64,000 nt of DNA from Spinacia oleracea (Eukaryota; Streptophyta; Magnoliopsida; Caryophyllales; Amaranthaceae): assembly GCF_020520425.1 (NCBI RefSeq), contig NC_079489.1, positions 95,336,810 to 95,400,809 of the forward strand. The letters run 5' to 3'. Each line of letters starts with the position of its first letter. Position 1 is the stretch's first letter. Shown here piece after piece: positions 10,962 to 23,700 of this stretch. Below the pieces are notes generated by a model. It searched no databases. It saw only the letters and a list, made by a program, of their open reading frames with translations, and was not told the DNA's origin. A program made the position numbers and the translations under genes.

Positions 10962-13900
10962 ATGGGGAAATCGAAAAAAGGAGAAGAAGTTGATGCGAAA
11001 TGTTCTATTGAGTAAGAATTCAACTTCATTTTTCTTTTCTATTTCTTGAATTTCAGTTTAATTTTAATTTTTAGAGAATTTCCCATGAATTTTAATTTTC
11101 TATAAAATTTCATTTGAAGGGATGATATTCCTTTGACAACGACTTTATTGAACTTAAGAAACAAAAAGAAGAAAGAGAAAGAAATTACACCAACAATTGA
11201 TGCGGATTTGTTGGAAGATATCAACAAAGAAATTTTAGAAACGGAAGAAGAAGAAGAGAGCGAGTAAGTGGATTTTTTAAACAAAAACCTTGGTTCATTT
11301 ACACCTTCTGTTTGTTCTTTTTGTTTTCCTTAATGTTCTAATTACAATAACGAAACCAAATACATTTTTTAACGAATTTAAAAGAAGATCTACATTTATG
11401 TTTTTTTTAAATGTATTTTAAGTCACTGAATCATACACTTAGAAGAACAATGGTATAGATTTAAAAGAACAACGAATGTTAACTCAAAAGAACAGCGGAA
11501 ATTTAAATTGAATAAGTAGATCTATGTTCTTTTATTTATTTACTGTCTGTTCTTTTTATTAGCCCTACTGTTTTGACGAGCTTAAACCTAGATCTATAAT
11601 TTTGTTCTTATCTATTGAATTTGATCTATGTTCTTTTTTATCTATGTTCTTATCTATAAAAACTTAAAAGAACCAACTGTGCAGGTTTAAAGAACAATCA
11701 ATGTAGACTCAAAAGAACAACCAATGTACACTCAAAAGAACAGTACAGTATTAATGTAGGCTTAAAAAGAACTATGCATCTGGAAGAAAAGAACAGTCCA
11801 TGTCTACTTAAAAGATCACTTGCATTAAAAGAACAATCAATGAAAATTAAAAAAAACAATGTGCTTAGATTTGATGAGATGGTGTTCTTTTTACTTGTTC
11901 TTAAATGTATTTAAAAAAAAGAACAATCAATCACGGATAAAAGAACAAACCATCTACATTTAAAAGACAAACCTAAAACTGTTAGCACACAGTAAAAGAA
12001 CACTTAATAGAAAGAACATAACAAAAGGAACATATAAGCATACCTTAATCCTCAGCAAATGATCACAATCCTCTTGAATTTCATTATCTCCTTCAATTTT
12101 CTTTCTACGAAAATTAGCAAATTGTATTTTTTCATCTCCTGAGAATTAGTATTCTGATTAATTCACTAATTCTCAAAAAAACAGGAACAATAATGCGAAA
12201 AGTTGGAGAGAAAATAATCGCATTTCACTCTTTCTCTCTCTTAAATTCTCTCTTCTGTTGAGAGAAAATAAAACCTCTCATTTTTCTCTCTCTAAAATGT
12301 GTTGCTAAAATTATGAAATGATGAATGAATGAGAATATGGAGGACAAACATTATTTATATATTGTATATGAAAAAATAAAAAAATCAGATGAATAAGATA
12401 TTGTGCAAGGGTGCAGGATGAGAACTGTGCACTTGTTTTTTGTGTTGTTCCTTTTTTCATAATATGTGTTCTTTCCAAAAGCATAGCTGTGTTCTTTTGT
12501 ACACGACATGTTGTTCTTTTTCCATTACATGTGTTATTTTAAACATTTTTCTGTTGTTCTTTTTTCATAACATGTGTTTTTGGTGTTGTTCTTTTTTTCA
12601 TGACATATGTTTTTTCATTATAGACTTTCCAAACAAAGGAAAGCATTGCAAGAACAACAGAAGATGGTGCAAGCACTTCAGAAAAAGCTGCTACAACAGG
12701 AAAAGCAGCTGGATCTGATTGAACAAAAAAAGAAGGGTGGAGAAGGACAAAAAAATTCCAGCAAAGATCCTGAAAAGCAGGAAGAAACTGAAAAGAAAGA
12801 GCATGAAGTAAAAGTGCATGAAGAAGTGAAAGAACCTGAAAAAGAGGAGGCTGAGGTAAAAGTTCCAGAAGAGCTGGATGAACCAGAAAGAAAAGAAAAG
12901 AAAACGAACTTAAAAATTACTTTGAGGTATCATCTGTGTTTGTTAATACTATTTCATATTTACATTGTAGTTGTTATTTTCGTTTCTTAAACATACTTTT
13001 GCATTTATGTTTTTACTAGAAAGAAAAAAGACGGAGAAGAAGCTGGTGAGGAACCTGAAAAAGCAAAGGGGAAGTCTAGGAAATCAATACCAAACAGGAA
13101 AAGGACAAGGTAACTTACATAAATGGTGTTCTTTTTATTTTCTGTGTTTTACTTTTTTTTTACTACTTATGTTCTATTGTTTTGGTCAACAGAAGTCAAT
13201 TGCTGAAAGAAGAATTTCCCGATCTTATAAAAGAGGTAAAGCAGGAATTGGAAGAGGCACATAAGAAGAAGAGCTTGTTGCCTGCTGAGAAAATTTCAAC
13301 AAAAAAAGTTGCACCAAATGCTAAGAAGGGGAATGGAGTTACTTTGAAAAAGACTACAGCACTTAAGGTAAACTTCACATTACCCTTTTTCAATCATTTT
13401 ATTTACCTTAATGTTATATTATAATAGAGATAAATGCTGTGTTTTAAATAAAGAATGTTCTTTTTTTCCTGTCTTGTTTTCTTTACATCATCATTTATGT
13501 TCTTTTTTCATTCAGAGGGGTAGCAAAGTTAATCAGATAGTTGTGAGGGAGGTTTATGAAGACGAGGAAGATGAAGAAGGAGGTGAAGAAGAAGGTGAAG
13601 AAGTAGAAGAGGAAAGTGAACCCTTAATGAAGAAGGGGAAAAAAGTAGTTGAGAAGGTCAAAAATTTTCTTAAGTTATTTGTTCTTTTTCTTCCATATAA
13701 TGTTCTTTTACTCCCTGACTAATGTTCTTTATATTTTTTCTTTTTTCCAGAGAGCAACAAGAAGTAAACAAATTGTTGTTTCTGATGAGGTCATGGAGGT
13801 GGTGGATGATGAGAAACCAAAATCTTTGGTTGTTGCCAAACCAAAACCTGAAGAAAGGAAACTAAATCTAAGGCAAACTCCGCAATTGATGATGCGATTC

Positions 13901-15445
13901 TTGAGGGGAATTGCATCTAATGAACCACATGATATAAGAAAACAACAAGCCATCGTGGAGTTAGGCTTTGGATCTCTTCTGCAACTTGACATCCCACAAA
14001 ACGAAAATCCATTCCCGTACGAGTTGGTTAGGAATTTCAACTCGTCCGACCGTTCCTTGCATCTACCAAAGTCTTCCCTTGATATTACTGTAGAGGATGT
14101 ATACCTGGTGTACGGTATACCTATTGGAGGAGCTCCGGTCGTGGAATGGACGGATGAACAAGATCCTGAAGTGTTGAGGGTTTTTGCTGAATTTTGGGCA
14201 TACTGGCAAGTGAAGTTTGGATGCCCAAAATTGAAAGAAATGGTTGAAAAACTGATCAAAGATGACACTCCAGTTGATGATAACTGGAAGAGATCTTTCC
14301 TAGTGGTTGCAGTTAACACCTGCATTAAATCTACTACTAATTTATCGGTAAACATCAAAATTCCTTTGTTTCTCATTAATGTTCTTTTATTTCTCATTAA
14401 TGTTCTTTTGTTTGCGTATTATGTTCTTTTAAATGTTTATTAATATTTTTATTGTTCTTTTATTTGTTTGTCGAATTCCATGTTCTTTCTTTCTCTTTCA
14501 CTGTTCTTTTATTCTGTATGATATTCCATGTTCTTTCTTACATCAAAATTCCTTTGTTTCTCATTAATGTTCTTTTATTTCTCATTAATGTTCTTTTGTT
14601 TGCGTATTATGTTCTTTTAAATATTTCTCACTGTTCTTTTATTCTGTATGATATTCCATGTTCTTTCTTACATCAAAATTCCTTTGTTTCTCATTTATGT
14701 TCTTTTATTTCTCATTAATGTTCTTTTGTTTGCGTATTATGTTCTTTTAAATGTTTATTAATATTTATTGTTCTTTTATTTGTTTGTCGAATTCCATGTT
14801 CTTTCTTTCTCTTTCACTGTCCTATTGTTGTACTTTCCTTTATATGAATTTTAGTTGTGTTCTTTTCAGTTGTATTCAATATTCTTTTGCTCTTCTTTCA
14901 TTGTTCTTTTCATTCTCTCTAATGTTCCTTTATTTTCTATTGAATGTTCTATTTTCTTATTCTATTTAAAATCATAATTAATGTTCTTTTCTTTTATATT
15001 TTTCTGTTTCAAAAGCCAAACTTCAGATTCCTAGCAAGCACTGTTGACTTGGAGCAAGTGAGGAATCTAAATTGGTGCCAGTATGCATACACCAGCCTTC
15101 TTGGGGCAGCTATGTACTGGAATGTGGACCGTAGCAGATGGTTTGCTGGTCCACTACCATTTCTAATGGTAAATTTCAATCATTAAGCTAGCATTTCCCT
15201 TTGTTATATATATTACTTTCATCTTCTTCTTTCACCTAACTAACAATAAATTATGTTGTTATTGTTAAATTAGGTATGTTATTTCGATCGGGTGCAGATC
15301 ATGGAAGAGTACCCTCCAAGGAACTTCCCCCTAATTTCTTGCTGGACAAGAGATATGATAAGCAGCAGGGTACGCAATGACAATGCTACAGGCTTCGGAC
15401 ATGGCTTGATTCTGGACAGAATTCAAGGTCCACCTGAGCTACAAC
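10962..15445 (+). CDS. ULP1-like MULE gene, 5' part (exons 1-9a)
   Basis: My GT-AG model joins 10962-11011, 11120-11263, 12624-12926, 13020-13109, 13193-13367, 13516-13656, 13751-14347, 15016-15168 and 15274-15445, then continues at 25855. All phases agree and no stop is met. The start ATG at 10962 opens a basic, lysine-rich N-terminus. Residues about 17-300 are Lys/Glu-rich and probably form coiled coil, with a strongly acidic run in exon 6. Exons 7-9 (residues about 302-610) form a globular domain with motifs such as LYLPKSSLDITVEDV-like text, VYGIPIGG and GAAMYWNVDRSRWF. This is the region found ahead of the peptidase in MULE ULP-like proteins (DUF1985 / plant-mobile-domain type, assigned from memory). 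Exon 9 is cut at 15445 by the B1 retrotransposon, so the present allele should yield a truncated product. Confidence 0.75.
11264..12623 (+). other. intron 2 of the ULP1-like gene, motif-rich
   Basis: A 1.36-kb intron with the motif in both orientations: TGTTCTTTT near 11303-11325, 11528-11650 and 12440-12600, and AAAAGAACA across about 11430-12010. The longer word AACAATCAATGTAGACTCAAAAGAAC near 11693 recurs in slightly changed form in the transposase intron near 33738. Confidence 0.6.
12035..12370 (-). promoter_or_regulatory. possible relic minus-strand promoter and exon
   Basis: On the - strand there is a TATATAAATAATG box near 12352-12365, then CT-rich DNA, then ACTAATTCTCAG as a possible acceptor. 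It is followed by about 95 bases open in one frame (reading QFANFRRKKIEGDNEIQE) and a donor-like AAG|GTATGC near 12038. It lies inside intron 2 of the opposite gene. The motif to its left is in the orientation expected for a leftward transcript. No start codon is in frame and the product is unknown. It may be the stump of a third MULE gene. Confidence 0.3.
14341..14820 (+). repeat. tandem TGTTCTTTT-bearing units in intron 7
   Basis: Units of about 130-190 bp starting ACATCAAAATTCC at 14352, 14539 and 14669 repeat the order TCTCATTAATGTTCTTTT, GCGTATTATGTTCTTTT, TTCCATGTTCTTTC. I count 13 exact GTTCTTTT words in these 480 bases, all on the + strand, and no AAAAGAAC. Confidence 0.85.
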
Positions 15446-16864
15446 TGTTAGGTTATGATTCATATGACAATTCATAAATCATGCGGAAAAACCATAAACC
15501 CAGGAAAACATATTATTTACACATAATCATTTAGCATAGATTAGATGCATACTCTTTGTTGCGTGCCTTCCCTAGCTGCGCCCGAACCGAACAAGAACAA
15601 GTTTTTAGGACTCCAAGTGTCGTCCCTCCGTAGATAGTCCACAGCACGTCCGGATCCGCCTTAAGATTGACCAACTAGAATCGCCCTTAAGGTACTATTA
15701 TTTTCGGCACTTTTGAGCAAGATGTGTGGCTGAATTTTTTTTCTCAAAAACTCACTTTGAATACTTTGAAACTTGTGTTATAAATTGTGAGCCCTAGCCT
15801 CATATTTATAGCGGTATGGAAAGGGAATCGAAATCCTATTCAGATACAAATTAATTAAACCTAGAATCCTACAAGAACTCTAATTTAATTAATTTATCAA
15901 ATAGAATTAGGAATTTAATCATTAACCGAACTCTGCATGTTTTAGGAAACGTGCACGAACACAAACACTTGCACACACACGCACGGCAGCCACGATGGGC
16001 CCCATGCGTGCGCGCGAGCAGCAGCCCACTCAGCGCCCGCGCGCGCTGCGCGCTGCGCGTGCTGTGCGCGCTGTGCTCGCTGCGCGCTGCGCGCAGCCTG
16101 CTGGGCCTGGCCTTGCGCTGGGCCTGGCGTTGCTGTTTGTGCGGCGCGCTTGGCTTGCTGGGCGATGGCCTGGCTTCGTGCTGGGCCTCGTCCGGCAGGC
16201 CTCGTCCGATGCTTATTCGTACGATGCGCTTCCGATTAAATTTTCCGATTCCGGAATTCATTTCCGATACGAACAATATTTAATATTTCCGATTCCGGAA
16301 TTAATTTCCGTTTCGAACAAATATTTAATATTTCCGTTTCCGGAATTATTTTCCGATTCCGGTAATATTTCCGATTCTGACAATATTTCCGTTTCCGGCA
16401 ATATTTCCGATTCTGGCAATATTTCCATTTCCGATAATATTTTCCGATACGTACCATGTTTCCGTTTCCGGCAACATCTACGACTTGGATAATATTTATA
16501 TTTCCGATACGATCCATATTTCCGTTTCCGGCAATATCATCGTTTCCGGAGTATTCATTTCTTGCCTGTGACGATCTTAGCTCCCACTGAAACCAAGATC
16601 CGTCGGTTCCGAATATTCATAGATGGAGTATTTAATGCCATTAAATACTTGATCCGTTTACTTACTATTTGTGTGACCCTACGGGTTCAGTCAAGAGTAA
16701 GCTGTGGATTAATATCATTAATTCCACTTGAACTGAAGCGGCCTCTAGCTAGGCATTCAGCTCACTTGATCTCACTGAATTATTAACTTGTTAATTAATA
16801 CTGAACCGCATTTATTAGACTTATCATAGAATGCATACTTGGACCAAGGGCATTATTTCCTTCA
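15446..16864 (-). repeat. 3' LTR of B1 (left copy)
   Basis: Begins TGTTAGG and ends TTCCTTCA on the + strand, so TGAAGGAA...CCTAACA on the element strand. A TATA box (TATAAATA on the - strand) lies at 15803-15810. A GC-rich stretch at 16000-16200 precedes the TTTCCG array. Confidence 0.9.
16228..16545. repeat. TTTCCG repeat array in the B1 LTR
   Basis: A run of degenerate units of about 18-20 bp built on TATTTCCGTTTCCGGCA and TTTCCGATTCCGGAA. It lies in the U3 part of the LTR on the element's own strand, so a role as a promoter enhancer is plausible. The same array recurs in the other three B LTRs (about 25213-25530, 46910-47230, 55880-56205). Confidence 0.8.
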
Positions 16865-16877
16865 GTCTCCCACTTGT
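16865..16877 (-). other. polypurine tract of B1
   Basis: On the - strand it reads ACAAGTGGGAGAC directly before the TGAAGGAA LTR start. This is nearly the same as the tract of element A (CAAGTGGGAGAT). Confidence 0.8.
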
Positions 16878-19109
16878 CCTTAGGGACAAGTGTGCATTTC
16901 CTAATTCCTTTGTCGCTCGATGCTTGCTCTTGAACATAAGGTAAGAGTTGTCATCCTTATTATGTCCAGAGGTGTTCCTCGGTTTCAGAGTTCAACTGAT
17001 CAAATAAACAGATAATCATAGCCTATGATTCATCCGAGCACGGCCATGCATTTCACAGTTTCTAGCTCTCCGAGTGGCCTTGTACAACTTTTAAGCATCT
17101 CATCCCGATTTATGGGAGGACAATCCCAATCTTGCGATCTTGAGATTAGACTTCGTTTGATAGGTGATTACCTGAGCGTTGCCTTTATAGCCTCCTTTTA
17201 CGGTGCGACGGTTGGTCAACGTCAAAGCAACCAGTTCTCAAACAAGTAATCTCAAATCACTCAGGTATTGAGGATTTAGTGTCTAATAATTTAATGAAAT
17301 TTACTTATGACAGATTTTCATCTCTTACAGTAAAGTTTCATAGGTCTTGTCCGATACTAGTCTTCCCAAAGTAAGTATCTATGCAAATGATTATGACATT
17401 GCCATGTCCACATAGTTCAAGAAACCGAACTACTAGTCATCTTGCATTCTAGTCGTCTAACGTTTTCTATGCGTCCAATTTTATAGAGAACTCCGACTAG
17501 GGACCATTTTCAACCTTTGACTTTCAAGTTCACTTGATAGACATTTCTTAGTCACAGGACTGGTCCTGACAGTCTATCTTGAATATATCGTCAAATTTGA
17601 AGGGACTCATCATTTAATACTAAACCAAGATTAAATGGAATATGAAAATACATTTCATATATGATAAATGTTCAACCCCAATGTTTTATAACCATGGGCC
17701 TCAAACCCATCTTCTAAAACAATTCGTGGAATTCAAAGCTATGCTTGATTTCCAGTGCGACAATGTGAGTGTTGCTTCTCACTTGTTGCATAGGTTTAGT
17801 TATCATTCTTTGCCAATCTTAATATCCTTTTTCATCGAATGTTCTTCGAGATATGATGAAAAGATCTTTTCGAGTTTGTTTATTATGTGATCTAGTCTTT
17901 CTTACTTCGATGGTGGTTTTACTCACTTTGCAATGAAGAACCATCAAGTTAGCAGACGTTTTTCTTGCTTCAAGAGTGGTTCTACGCATTTTTCAATGAA
18001 GAACCATCAAGCCAGCAGATAGGTGATCTACCCAAGTTCAGTGAAGAACTTTAAACAACCCTGTTTTATTGCTTCTTAGGCAATAATTACTTTTACTTCA
18101 ACTGTATAGGTTGCTAGTGATGCTTTGTTTGGATTTACCTATCCAAGCAGTTCATAGATATGTGGAAGACTCTCCAACTATATCTTAGAACATAGAAATT
18201 ATTATTTTAATTTCCCACGCAACAACTCATGGTCTCCAATCCATGTTGCCATTTCAAAACACGATACTCTATAGCTCGTCCTTATCAATGGTTAACTCCA
18301 AAGGGTCTTGCTTGATCCTTTGCCAGTGTTTATGCGTGTAGCATCAATATTTAGCATATCTTTATTTCCTTGAATCAAGAACTATTCCTATGTACCTTTT
18401 CAAGTACCATAAGTATTCTTGATCTCAATCTAGTTGATCTTCACTTAGATCAATAGAGATTGGTATATGTTCGTCATGCCTAAAGTCATACGATACATTT
18501 TTGGCGATCCTCATATTATATCATACATGATAAATTCTTTTGCAGAATAATTCCCAATTGAATTCTATTCATGTAACTTTAGCTTATCTAGTTTCAGTAG
18601 ATACTAAATTCAGCTAAATTCTTTGACATATAATATAGGTTAAGAATCTTATTTAGATCCTTTGATGTTTAACTTAGTAAATGCTTATACATAGTTCAAA
18701 CATCCTTTACTTAGATTTATTCATATGGGTCGAATATCTCCAATGGAGACTTTCGTGTTTGATTTAGTAAATGTCATTACTTAATCTAAAACAATATTAT
18801 AAGATCTTTGTAAATAGATCTTAATACCCAATATGTACTAAGTTTCGCCATGGTCCATTATTGATGAATAATTTCAAATCTAAGTAATTAGCATTTGAAT
18901 GTTATTTCATAATAGAGAGATATGTGTGTGATACACATAGGACCAATTAAGTTTTACGTACTCCCACTAAACTTCTTATATATCTATAAGAATCATGTAT
19001 ATTTTATGAAACTAAAATACTTATTAGCTTCACTAAAATACAATTCCAATTCCCAATTGCTTGCTTAAATCTGTACTTAGATTTCCTAAGCTGGCATTCA
19101 TTTCAAGCA

Positions 19110-19440
19110 TTATTTGGATCCACAAATCCTATGACATGACATGTACATAGTTTTCTTCCAACATTTGATTGAGGAATATGTTTTGTCATCCAATTGCCAT
19201 ATGTACCAATATGCAATCATTGCTTGATTTATAGACTTGAGCATTACGATTATGCATGAGGTTTCAACACAATCCATGCCATGAATTTGCTTGTAACCTT
19301 TTAGCAACTAATTTAGCTTTGTGTTGTGAACACAATTTCATGTTTGATGGTTTTTATCCTTAAAACAGACTTGCAACCAATAGGTGTGAAACTATTCTTG
19401 CAAATCAACAAAATTTCAATTTTGTCATCAAAACATTGAG
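19110..19440 (-). pseudogene. reverse-transcriptase remnant in B1
   Basis: The - strand reads fragments resembling the copia RT segment PIGCK...KAKLVAKGYKQIHG, then CVET...MLKSI and IWQLDDKT. The same order (KARL...GF.QIHG..YDET, AMLKSI, IWQMDVKT) is seen in element A at 44890-45110. Catalytic regions downstream are not readable. The same decayed text recurs in B2 at 49792-50034. Confidence 0.7.
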
Positions 19441-22400
19441 TATGTTTTATGGCCTTTAACCAATTAAACATATAGTCTATATATGGCCTCTAACCATTTT
19501 AGGGAATCTATATTTCGTCATAGCTTTCTTACAAGTCACAAACTCATTAATCTATATGATAATAGTTTGACTGCAAGTTGTAGGTTTCTTCACTATTTAA
19601 TAGAAGAATCTCATAGTTTCATTGACCTGATCTCTATGTTTCTTCACTATCTAATAGAAGAATCTCATAGTTTCAGTGACTTGAATTCTATGCCTACTTG
19701 GGTATAGAACATCAAACAATAGAATATCAATAGCCACTTGAAAGTCCTTTGAATATTCTGTTCTCCTTGAAGCACTTGTAAAGTCTTCTAAGAGATGTCT
19801 ATTCTTTAAAGCCACTTCTAAAGTCCTTAAAGAATAAGTTCGGTTTTTCTGAAGCACTTCGAAAAGCCTCCGGAATGTCCGTTTATGTTTGTTGTTCGCC
19901 TCGAAGACTTTCGAGGTCTATTTTCTCCCACTTGTCATTTTGGAAACGAATCTCCAAAAGGACATTATTTCGAGCAAACAAACATTATGTTCTCAAAAAT
20001 TCGTGGTAGAAACAATACCCTTGTGTCTCATTTGAATAAATCACAATGAAACATATATCTAGACTTGGGCCTTAGTTTGTTGAATAACAAACACTAAGCT
20101 CCCACTGAGTTTAGCAACTCTTTAGATATATATAATTGAAAAGATATCCTGAAATTACTTTTCAATAGCTTTGACGAATTTGGTTTAGTTTGGTGGTAGT
20201 TGAGCATTTTGTTTTAGAAATTATAGGAAAAGTCTTTATGATTCATCATTGATCGAATCAAGTACTAATTGACTTCGATTATTCCAACTACAATATGCCA
20301 TATATTATGGACCTAGATTGTGAAATTACAACACACAATCATTGATGATCATATTTGGTCTCAAGTAATCATCAACATGATCTAACCTAGATCTTTATGA
20401 TTTCTTGCCAAGTGGATTTTATACTTCTGAATCTTTGAACTAGCCAAACAGATTCAACTTATATCACATTTGAGTAAATAAACCTACATTCACTCAAATC
20501 CATGCGAAATAATAAAGTCATAAAATCTTTCTTTAGCTTTGAACTCTATTGTCTAGGCGTTCTAACAATAGTTCACATCTTTTGTTACTTTCAACAAGTA
20601 AGACTAGCTTGTCTTAAGTTGATCTAGAAATCAACCAACTTTCAAAAGTCCATTAAAATAGAGTTTTTGAATGTTAACTTGTTGATATGGTCTAAGCAAC
20701 AATGCCAAAGATTAGTGGAACTCAAATCAAGGGGTTGATTTGAACCTAGTAAAGTTCTTTAAAGAGTTGTTTGTTTTAATCAAGCATATTGACTCATCCC
20801 GTAAATGACCATTTCATTCAAATAAACAAACAAACAAGCATTGTTTTTGTTCTTCTGAATGTGAGTCTTTCTGTGTTTGAAGCAGAAATTTAGGTATGCT
20901 GATTATGGAATAAAATAGCCATTTAGTTCCAGCCTTTGAAGGGACTTAAAACAAACTAGATGACCCTACAACTAATGTAGCATTTCCATGCTTCATTTCC
21001 CACTTGTAGGTCATTAGTGTATCCTAGCTTCCATTGTTTGAGTTATTATCGAAGTAAGAACCTCAAGCGGTATATGATACCAAGGAAGTTTGATTGCTAG
21101 GTCACTTCTCTTTAAACATAAACTTATAGGTAGAAACGAAATCGTAAATTCCTTTCATTTGTTCCCCGTTTTCCTATTTCTTGTACCCTTTCTTATAGTC
21201 TTAAGAATTGAATTCTTTAGTGTTGACTTTTATACTTTGTTAGACATGTCCAATGTCACCCCAACAAGGTTCTTAACATTTAATTTATGTTGAATATTAA
21301 GTTTCAACTAGATGATCTTACCAGAAGCTTCTAAAGTTCTCTAAGCATCGATCTATTCGAATGTCTAGGGACTAGACTCATTCGAGAATTAAATGGACAA
21401 AGATATTAGGTTGTTAACCATTGGTAAAGCTGAGCGTTTAAGCTCAATGCTTTATGATCTCAAAACTACAGTGTATTTTGAATTCACAAGCACCAATTGG
21501 TTTGCCATTCGAATTTGATATTCGAAAACAACCATAAAAGTCGATATAAGAAACGTACATTTTAAATTGCTCACTTTCTCTCTGTTCCGTGAATCGTTCT
21601 TGGATTCACTACCAATCGAGGAAATTTACTGTTACCTTTCTAAAAGGATTTATTGCAGTGCAAGATATTTAATTATAAACAATAATTAAAACATACATTG
21701 AAGCATGCAAAGTCTAAACATTTATCATGAATAATAACTTGAAATTAAAGCAACCATGCAATTCAAACAAGTTATTAGCATTTTATTCGATTTTATTGTT
21801 CCGGCAGGTGTGAATAAAATGATTCCAAGATCCTAAAACCATTGAAGAATTAAGCACAGTTTGTCGACTCAATTCTAAAACATTTTAGGTAAGCAAAAGC
21901 CTTTTGCTAATAGTCTAAAAACTACTCTTGGTTGATAGGTACGTCTAAGAACTTATTAGGTAAACCTATCGATTTTGCCACGACATAAAAGGACTCCTTA
22001 CTTATATCGTTGAGTTTCACCAAAACTAACATGTACTCACAATTATTTGTGTACCTTGCCCCTTTAGGACCAATAAGTAACACCTCGCTGAGCGAAAACT
22101 ATTACTAGATTGATGTAAAGGATATCCAAGCAAGTGTATATTTTGGCATGGCACCTTTTAACTCAATTTTTTTTAAGTTTGGAACTTAAGGCTCTTACTA
22201 TGTTGGTTAGATTTTAAGTGAACTAAAATCCTTAATCATGCAACATAATCAAGCCACAATCTTATGCATAATTAAGACATATTTAAAGCAATAAATAACT
22301 TAAAGCATGCATAAGATAAATGTGATCTAGTATGGCCCGACTTCATCTTGAAGCTTTAACTTCAAAGTCCGTCTTGAAAATCTCCGTGGGAGGCACCATT

Positions 22401-23099
22401 TTCTTCAAATAGGATAAGCTATAACTAATTACAACTATTTGATGGTACGCAGACCATATTTGAATTGAAAAATAACTTTGGTACTTTAGACCAATTACAT
22501 TCAAATTAATGGTACGCAGACCATATTTTCTATCCTATTTGGGCCATACTAGTCACTTCATAACCTGCAAAACAGTACATATACAATATATACCATTCAC
22601 CCATTCATTATCATGAATGGCCCACATAGCTGGTTAGTAAAACACATTATGCATCACGTAAACATTTGCAGCAATTAATCAAGGGCACCAATAATCTACC
22701 AATTATTCAGTACTTATTAATTCTAATCAAGTTGTTTTAACCTTAAGGATTTGTAGACCTAATCAAGAGTTTATGACTAAAAAGCGCTCCCACTTAAACC
22801 AATAAATTCATATGCTTTACCAATTTTAAACGTAAAAATGTATTTCTAGTCTAACCGGAAACATACAAATTTAATTAAAATTTAAAGCTCATATAAATTT
22901 ATAATTGAATCCAAAAAGTTTAATTTAATTTCAGTCGCATTTAAATTAATTCATGATTTTAATTTTAGTAAAATAATTAGAATAAATAACATTTATTATA
23001 ATTATAATATTCAAAATTAAAATCCAAGAAAATAATTTAAATTATTAATTTTAAAATTAATTAAAATTACGTGAACTGAAATTTTCAAATTAAACATTC

Positions 23100-23700
23100 A
23101 GAACGATCTAATCGTAACGCAAACACCCTACGCGTTGCACGCCCATGGGCCGCACGCACACAGCCATTGCTGGCCATGTGCGCGCAGCCCATGCGCTCGT
23201 CGCATAGCTGCTGCATCCCTATCGCAAGCCTCCGCACGCATTGGTGCTCGCTGCGCGCGCCAGCGCTCATCGCACGCGGGCTATCGCTCGCAGTGCGCGC
23301 GCGACATCGCTCGCTGGGCGCGCGACATCGCTCGCTGGGCGCGCGAGCCATCGCTCGCTGGGCGCGCGACATCGCTCGCTGGGCGGGCGACATCGCTCGC
23401 TGTGCGCGCGAGCAATGCTAGGCGCAGCGCTCGTGGCACGCGAGCTTGCGCTCGCTGCGCGCGAGGCTGCGCGCTCTTGTGCGAGGCAGCGCGCGTTGTG
23501 GCGCAGCTCGCTTGCTGCCCACACGCGACTGCCTTGGCTCGCCCTACGCCCATGCCCATTCGTCCATTGGTCGTGGCACACGACATAAGGCAGGGCTGCT
23601 GCCTTGTGCTCGTGCACTACGCCCTTGCTCATTGCATTCGTGCCGCACGGGCGACGAGCTCCCTTGCTCGTCGTCGCATGCCCGCATTATACAACACCCC
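23100..23700. repeat. GC-rich tandem repeats in the B1 leader
   Basis: A CpG-dense island within AT-rich DNA. Between about 23294 and 23402 a unit of about 21 bp (GCGCGCGACATCGCTCGCTGG) repeats some five times with variants. Open frames on both strands here come from low stop-codon density. B2 has a diverged counterpart at 53750-54370. Confidence 0.75.

Noticed and set aside
11430-12010. Short direct repeats with regular spacing (CRISPR-like look)
   Set aside because: The genome is eukaryotic, and the repeats are degenerate 9-mers with variable spacing, not repeat-spacer units.
13729-14397. Minus-strand frame of 222 codons
   Set aside because: It lies opposite exon 7 of the ULP1-like gene, whose + strand reading has correct splice borders and family-like text.
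15951-16492. Overlapping open frames of 110-165 codons on both strands
   Set aside because: They lie in the GC-rich and TTTCCG-repeat parts of the B1 LTR. The same frames recur in every LTR copy and vary with the indels. They reflect low stop density, not genes.
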